Shown in pieces: positions 60,279 to 64,000 of a stretch of DNA of 64,000 bases. A program made the translations under genes and the position numbers. The stretch comes from a bacterium. GTDB lineage: Bacteria > UBP6 > UBA1177. How positions within the stretch are numbered: position 1 is the stretch's first letter; every line of letters starts with the position of its first letter. The stretch is taken from contig JAGCUA010000053.1 in the NCBI GenBank assembly GCA_017963125.1, forward strand, positions 1 to 64,000. Direction: 5' to 3'. The notes beneath the pieces were generated by a model. It saw nothing but the letters and a program-made list of their open reading frames with translations. It did no database searches and was not told where the DNA came from.

Positions 60279-61796
60279 TTACGCGTTTACAAGGTGGTTT
60301 GTCGCAAATTCGGGCTCGCTTGTTACATTGACGCCCAGCTTTCTGAGTCCCATTTCATCGCCTGGAGTCGGAATGTGGGTAAGATGGACTTCGCAGCCGC
60401 GCAGATCTTTGAGTTTTTCCATCGCGAATGCCGCCGACGGGTTGTATGCCGCACTTATCGCAAGGGCAATGAGCACCTCTTCGACATCAAGACTGACATT
60501 TCCGCGCATGAAAATATTCTGTTTGAGGTGAGCCACCATCTCTGTGATATGCTCCGGGATAAGCGGAATTTCCTTAGGAATTCCGGCAAGTTTCTTGACA
60601 GCGTTGAGGATCATAGCGGAAGCTGCATGCAGGAAAGGAGAGTTGCTGCCGGTCACAAATTCGCCGTTTTTGAGTTCGATCGCGGCACCGGAATAAACAC
60701 CTTCGTTGCCTTTATCGTTGACTTTCGCATCAAAAGCCGCCTTTTTCGCATATTCGGAAACGACTCTGTCAGACGGCTTTGCACCGATATTTTTCATAAT
60801 CATTTCAGCACGTTGAGCCGTCTCCTCATTGACCAGCCCCATCGCGTATTCACATGCGTAGCGGTAATATCTGCGGATGATCTCCTGCTTTGAAGCCTCC
60901 TGGACCGCCTCGTCGTCGATGATTCCGAAACCGGCGCGGTTGACACCCATGTCGGTCGGAGATTTATAGACCGAAGGCTGTCCGGTGATCTTCTCGATTA
61001 TCCTTTTGATAAGCGGGAACGCCTCAAGGTCGCGGTTGTAGTTGACAGCAACTTCGCCGTAAGCCTCGAAATGGAAGTTGTCCATCATGTTGACATCCTT
61101 GAGGTCGCAGGTCGCCGATTCGTAAGCAACATTTACAAGATGTTTGAGCGGAAGATTCCAGATGGGGAAAGTCTCGAATTTCGCATAACCCGCGTTCACA
61201 CCGCGCTGGTTTTCGTGGTAAAGCTGGCTCAGGCATGTCGCGAATTTGCCGCTTCCCGGGCCTGGGCCAGTGACTACGACTATCGGTTTTTCGGTTTCGA
61301 TGAAAGCGTTTTTGCCGTAACCTTCAGGACTTACGATCGTATCGACATCGGTCGGATAACCTTTTGTGAAGCTGTGGGTATAGACTTTTACGCCGCGCCT
61401 TTCGAGCTTGTTTTTGAAGGCTTCCGCAGCAGGCTGGCCGTTGAAACGGGTGATTACAACAGCTCTCACCGTAACGCCGCGGTCGGTGAAATCGTCGATC
61501 GTCCGCATCGTATCGGCATCGTAGGAAACACCGAAATCTGCGCGGATCTTTCTTTTCTCGATATCGCCGGCATAAATGCACATGATGACCTCGGCATCAT
61601 CCTTGATCATCTGCAGAAGGCGCATTTTTACATTCGGGTCGAAGCCAGGCAGAACACGCGCCGCGTGGTAATCGTACATAATTTTGCCGCCGAACTCGAG
61701 ATAGAGCTTGTTGTTGAACATTTTTACACGTTCAAGGATCGCTTTGGATTGTTCTTCCAGATACTTTTCGTTGTCGAAACCGATTTTAAAGACCAT
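60279..61796 (-). CDS. DUF1846 family protein
   Basis: ATG 61796 follows GGGGGA. The 505-aa protein matches DUF1846 (COG4868) along its length: [75 protein letters not shown]-loop-like GPGPGSGK is present, so nucleotide binding is likely. The family function is not settled. Its -10 element may be TATACT in the leader. Cotranscribed with DegT aminotransferase. Confidence 0.88.
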   Translation of the reverse strand: MVFKIGFDNEKYLEEQSKAILERVKMFNNKLYLEFGGKIMYDYHAARVLPGFDPNVKMRLLQMIKDDAEVIMCIYAGDIEKRKIRADFGVSYDADTMRTIDDFTDRGVTVRAVVITRFNGQPAAEAFKNKLERRGVKVYTHSFTKGYPTDVDTIVSPEGYGKNAFIETEKPIVVVTGPGPGSGKFATCLSQLYHENQRGVNAGYAKFETFPIWNLPLKHLVNVAYESATCDLKDVNMMDNFHFEAYGEVAVNYNRDLEAFPLIKRIIEKITGQPSVYKSPTDMGVNRAGFGIIDDEAVQEASKQEIIRRYYRYACEYAMGLVNEETAQRAEMIMKNIGAKPSDRVVSEYAKKAAFDAKVNDKGNEGVYSGAAIELKNGEFVTGSNSPFLHAASAMILNAVKKLAGIPKEIPLIPEHITEMVAHLKQNIFMRGNVSLDVEEVLIALAISAAYNPSAAFAMEKLKDLRGCEVHLTHIPTPGDEMGLRKLGVNVTSEPEFATNHLVNA

Positions 61797-61913
61797 TTTT
61801 CCCCCATTTTTGACCGAAACGTTGCAACTCAAAAAACACTCAAAAACGGGATTCAGTATATAGAGAAAAATTTTTTCAAGGCAAGGAAAAAATCAATTTT
61901 CGGAAGGATTTTT

Positions 61914-61970
61914 GTGATTGGCAATGTTTATTCCGAGGAACAGGTTTCTGAAGAAATGAAACGGCTTTAA
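61914..61970 (+). pseudogene. Tail of an antitoxin gene
   Basis: The frame reads IGNVYSEEQVSEEMKRL and stops at 61970. This resembles C-termini of small RelB/addiction-module antitoxins. No complete N-terminal part is present. Confidence 0.45.
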
Positions 61971-61986
61971 ATAGCCGAATAAAGAA

Positions 61987-62052
61987 GTGAAAGTCGTGAA
62001 CATCGTCCGCATAATGTATGGCGGCAGAGATTTATCTAAAATATCGGTATAA
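61987..62052 (+). pseudogene. Tail of a RelE/ParE-type toxin gene
   Basis: The frame reads EVKVVNIVRIMYGGRDLSKI and stops at 62052; the I-x-R-I-x-H/Y-G-x-R-D-L pattern is that of RelE/ParE toxin C-termini. About 70 residues of the toxin body are missing. It follows the antitoxin tail in the order expected for a toxin-antitoxin pair. Confidence 0.55.
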
Positions 62053-62073
62053 AAAGACAACTCATTGTAAATA

Positions 62074-62394
62074 TTAAAGAATCATTGGAAAAAGGATATC
62101 GTGTTCCTGCCAGATTCGCTCTACTTCTTTGCGATTTTTTCTTAACTCAAACAGCGAAATCAAACAAAGAAGCCTCAACTCTGATTTTCTGCTTTCCGCC
62201 ATAATTTCTTGTTGAGAAACATTTCTTTCTTCGCAGATTTTGGCAATTTCTTGCTCTGTCGGATTGTAATCCCAAATGGTTTCTTTAGATTGATAAGCCG
62301 CATTTATTTCTTCCTTTAATTCTTCAAAAAAATCATCTATAAATTGCACTTTTGGCAAATTGTCAGGTCTTTTGCGTCTATTGTTGTTACTCAT
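62074..62394 (-). CDS. Small protein of unknown function
   Basis: I take ATG 62394, six bases after GGAGG, giving 106 aa. It is charged and helical (FIDDFFEELKEEINAAYQ, RKSELRLLCLISLFELRK); WDYNPTEQEIAKICEERN is a possible HTH-like stretch. No family is recognised. It lies downstream of a DUF4143 ATPase gene on the same strand and may be cotranscribed. Confidence 0.5.
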   Translation of the reverse strand: MSNNNRRKRPDNLPKVQFIDDFFEELKEEINAAYQSKETIWDYNPTEQEIAKICEERNVSQQEIMAESRKSELRLLCLISLFELRKNRKEVERIWQEHDILFPMIL

Positions 62395-62441
62395 CTCCAT
62401 CCTCCTTTTTTCGCCACAAAATACTCATCTTCTTGCAATCA

Positions 62442-63704
62442 TCAGATTCCAAGCAAAAAACGGAAAACAGGGATGACTTCGATTTTGATGCCGTTTTCTT
62501 CAATGATTTCATGCTCGTCTTTTGTCAGGACAACAAATCTTTCCGCCTCTTTGAATGATGAAGCAAGCTTTTTCAGGTTGCTGATTTCCCGTTCTCTGGC
62601 AGAAGTTTTGATTGAATATGCCACCTGGACAGCCGTTTTTGTCTCAGGAACATAAAAATCGATGTCGATTCCTGTTTTTGCCGATTTCAGGAAGAAAATC
62701 TCGCCGTATTTTCTGAGCAGATCTGTTGCGACAACATTTTCCAGCAGAGCAGAGTTCCCGTCCCGCAGAAAAAGATTCAGGATTCCGTTGTCGCTGAAAT
62801 AATACTTCTGGTTCCCCTCTCTTTCCGCGAATTTTGTAAAATAATTCTGCACCGGAAAGAGAAGATATGCGTTGATCGCGTAGTTCACATATTCGATGAC
62901 ACTGTCCTTGCTGACCGATATGCCCACGGTATTCAGCAGATTGTGCATTTTTGAATACGATATTTCGCTGCACACCGATTCGGCGATTTTTTTGAAAAGG
63001 ATTCTGGCAGCGTAGTCGTTTCTTATTTTGTTCCGCGTTATAATGTCACCCAGAAGCACTTTCTGGTAAACGCTCATAATGTATTCGCGCTTGATTTCAT
63101 ACTGCAGCAGCTCAGGAAATCCGCCGAAAACCAGATATTTTTCGAACTGTTTCATAATCAGTCCGGCAGCCTTCGTGGAAAGATTTCCGGTGGCATTCCA
63201 CGGCGTTCCGGTTGCACGGAGATATTCCGGAAAACTGTAAGGAGTTATATGTTTTGTGATAAACCTGCCGCCGAGAGTAGTTTCAATTTCGCGGCTGAGC
63301 ATTGTCGCGTTGCTTCCTGTTATGCAGATATGCTCTTTCATGTCGGCCATACGGCGTGCAAATTTTTCCCAACCCTGAATATTCTGGATTTCGTCAAAAA
63401 AATAATAGCCGTTTCCATCACCGATCTCGCTGTGAACCGCAATAATGTCGTTGAAGTCGTCAGCATTGAACTCAATCAGCCGCTCATCCTCGAAATTTAT
63501 GTAGATTATATCGTTCCAGTTCGTGCCGGCATCAACAAGATCCCTGCATTTTTTGTAAAGCATAGTCGATTTTCCGGCACGGCGAAGCCCAGTCAGAACA
63601 TAGTTCGCGTTCTTGTCGAACTCGTAATCACGCGGCACAATATCAATATTTTTAATAATTTCGTGCTGGTCGAATATAACGCTTTTCAAAATTTCACGGT
63701 TCAT
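62442..63704 (-). CDS. DUF4143 ATPase (AAA_14)
   Basis: ATG 63704 follows GGAGG by five bases; an in-frame extension upstream covers the operator-like palindromes and is not coding. The 420-aa protein has Walker A LTGLRRAGKST (37-47), IYINFEDERLIEF, GYYFFDEIQNIQGWEKF (Walker B) and ITGSNATMLSREIETTLGGR. The C-terminal DUF4143 has IDFYVPETKTAVQVAYS, an ExK-type nuclease-like core. Function of this very common accessory family is unclear. It is the last well-supported gene before the window end. Confidence 0.88.
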   Translation of the reverse strand: MNREILKSVIFDQHEIIKNIDIVPRDYEFDKNANYVLTGLRRAGKSTMLYKKCRDLVDAGTNWNDIIYINFEDERLIEFNADDFNDIIAVHSEIGDGNGYYFFDEIQNIQGWEKFARRMADMKEHICITGSNATMLSREIETTLGGRFITKHITPYSFPEYLRATGTPWNATGNLSTKAAGLIMKQFEKYLVFGGFPELLQYEIKREYIMSVYQKVLLGDIITRNKIRNDYAARILFKKIAESVCSEISYSKMHNLLNTVGISVSKDSVIEYVNYAINAYLLFPVQNYFTKFAEREGNQKYYFSDNGILNLFLRDGNSALLENVVATDLLRKYGEIFFLKSAKTGIDIDFYVPETKTAVQVAYSIKTSAREREISNLKKLASSFKEAERFVVLTKDEHEIIEENGIKIEVIPVFRFLLGI

Positions 63705-63753
63705 GGCTTCCTCCACTAAAAAAACCGGAAGCATCATACTCATTTTTTGCTTC

Positions 63754-63806
63754 TTGTCGAGTACGATCGACAAAATCCACACATTTTTGTCGAACATGAT
63801 CGACGA
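63754..63806. promoter_or_regulatory. Two operator-like palindromes before the DUF4143 gene
   Basis: TTGTCGAGTACGATCGACAA (63754-63773) and TTGTCGAACATGATCGACGA (63787-63806) share TTGTCGA-N6-TCGAC and are 33 bases apart, three helical turns. They lie about 50-100 bases before the start codon. Confidence 0.7.
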
Positions 63807-63832
63807 AAATCCGATTTTTTTACTCTGAGAAC

Positions 63833-64000
63833 TCACTCATAACCGAGCTTTTTTAGATACTTTTTCCACTCTTTTTTAGAATAAAATCAAAGAAAATATG
63901 GGAAACAAATAGCGTGCCAGCGTTCAACGCGAGCTAAATCTTCTTTGTTTCCTCTTAAATCAAAAAGAGTTTCAAGACACCAAAAGCGGCCTTCTCCAGT
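63833..64000 (-). pseudogene. Partial gene at window end with in-frame TGA
   Basis: On the minus strand the frame from the window edge reads TGEGRFWCLETLFDLRGN and ERWHAICFPYFL, then TGA (63889-63887), then FYSKKEWKKYLKKLGYE and a final TGA at 63835-63833. The residues after the first stop look like natural protein sequence in the same frame, so the first TGA may be a nonsense mutation (for example from TGG) rather than the true end. Family not recognised; the start lies beyond the window. Confidence 0.4.

Overview
The window looks like a chromosomal segment of a Gram-negative, probably anaerobic or fermentative bacterium. A Myxococcota or deltaproteobacterial-type lineage is my best guess; this rests on inference, because no rRNA or tRNA gene is visible. 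The clues are many secreted lipoproteins with Asp/Glu-rich linkers right after the lipid-modified Cys, a MopE-like Ca/metal-motif lipoprotein with a choice-of-anchor-L-type body, Lcl/DUF1566 lipoproteins, a 390-aa protein of a family I recall from Myxococcota, and an energy metabolism built on PPi-type phosphofructokinase and ATP-type PEP carboxykinase.

Layout. 0-6.25 kb is an AT-rich accessory zone: an internally deleted DUF1016 gene; a two-gene module (kinase-Nudix fusion plus a four-helix membrane protein) bounded by imperfect ~57-bp inverted repeats; a three-gene envelope/lipoprotein operon divergent from an XRE regulator across a large palindrome; a vapBC pair whose toxin is gutted; and a rhuM relic. 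6.25-41.2 kb is mostly housekeeping: ftsY-pfp-mnmA; DUF1015 with an Lcl lipoprotein; folP-cdaA-cdaR-cysC; a MopE-like lipoprotein; LysM protein with histidine kinase; an MBL hydrolase; cysD; lysine 6-aminotransferase; an AmgK/MurU-like pair; a MlaF-like ATPase with pckA; GAF and PilZ proteins; nadB; two tandem serine-hydrolase lipoproteins; trxA; and a RelA/SpoT-like protein. 41.2-46.5 kb is a second AT-rich island with a complete DUF1016 nuclease and a pair of DUF262 proteins (the second with a DUF1524 HNH domain), followed by a YgjP-type metallopeptidase. 47.2-61.8 kb returns to core functions: GH57 and glgC, nupC, an ROK sugar kinase, a phosphodiesterase, a kelch-like lipoprotein, a 1264-aa cyclase-ATPase-TPR protein with the layout of soluble adenylyl cyclase, and DUF1846 with a DegT aminotransferase. 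61.8-64 kb is accessory again: a toxin-antitoxin relic, a small unknown gene, a DUF4143 ATPase behind two operator-like palindromes, and a gene cut by the window end.

How parts fit together. Glycogen-type storage and use is suggested by glgC, GH57 and the ROK kinase, feeding PPi-PFK and PEPCK. c-di-AMP (cdaA/cdaR), a possible cAMP-type cyclase, PilZ, GAF and histidine-kinase proteins indicate signalling. Cell-wall sugar salvage may use the AmgK/MurU-like pair.

Two themes stand out beyond ordinary genes. First, several accessory genes (DUF1016, vapC, a RelE/ParE-type toxin, rhuM) survive only as ends or pieces, as if disarmed by deletions. Second, there are several families of small repeats: a GACGTTTC/GAAACGTC palindrome that also sits in frame inside ftsY and cdaR; a GTCATTCTGAG element that supplies the end of cysC; and three GC-clamped elements around 8-bp iterons. 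The best candidates for undescribed systems are the inverted-repeat-bounded kinase-Nudix/membrane module (0.83-2.96 kb) and the DUF1016 + DUF262 + DUF262-HNH island (41.2-46.5 kb).
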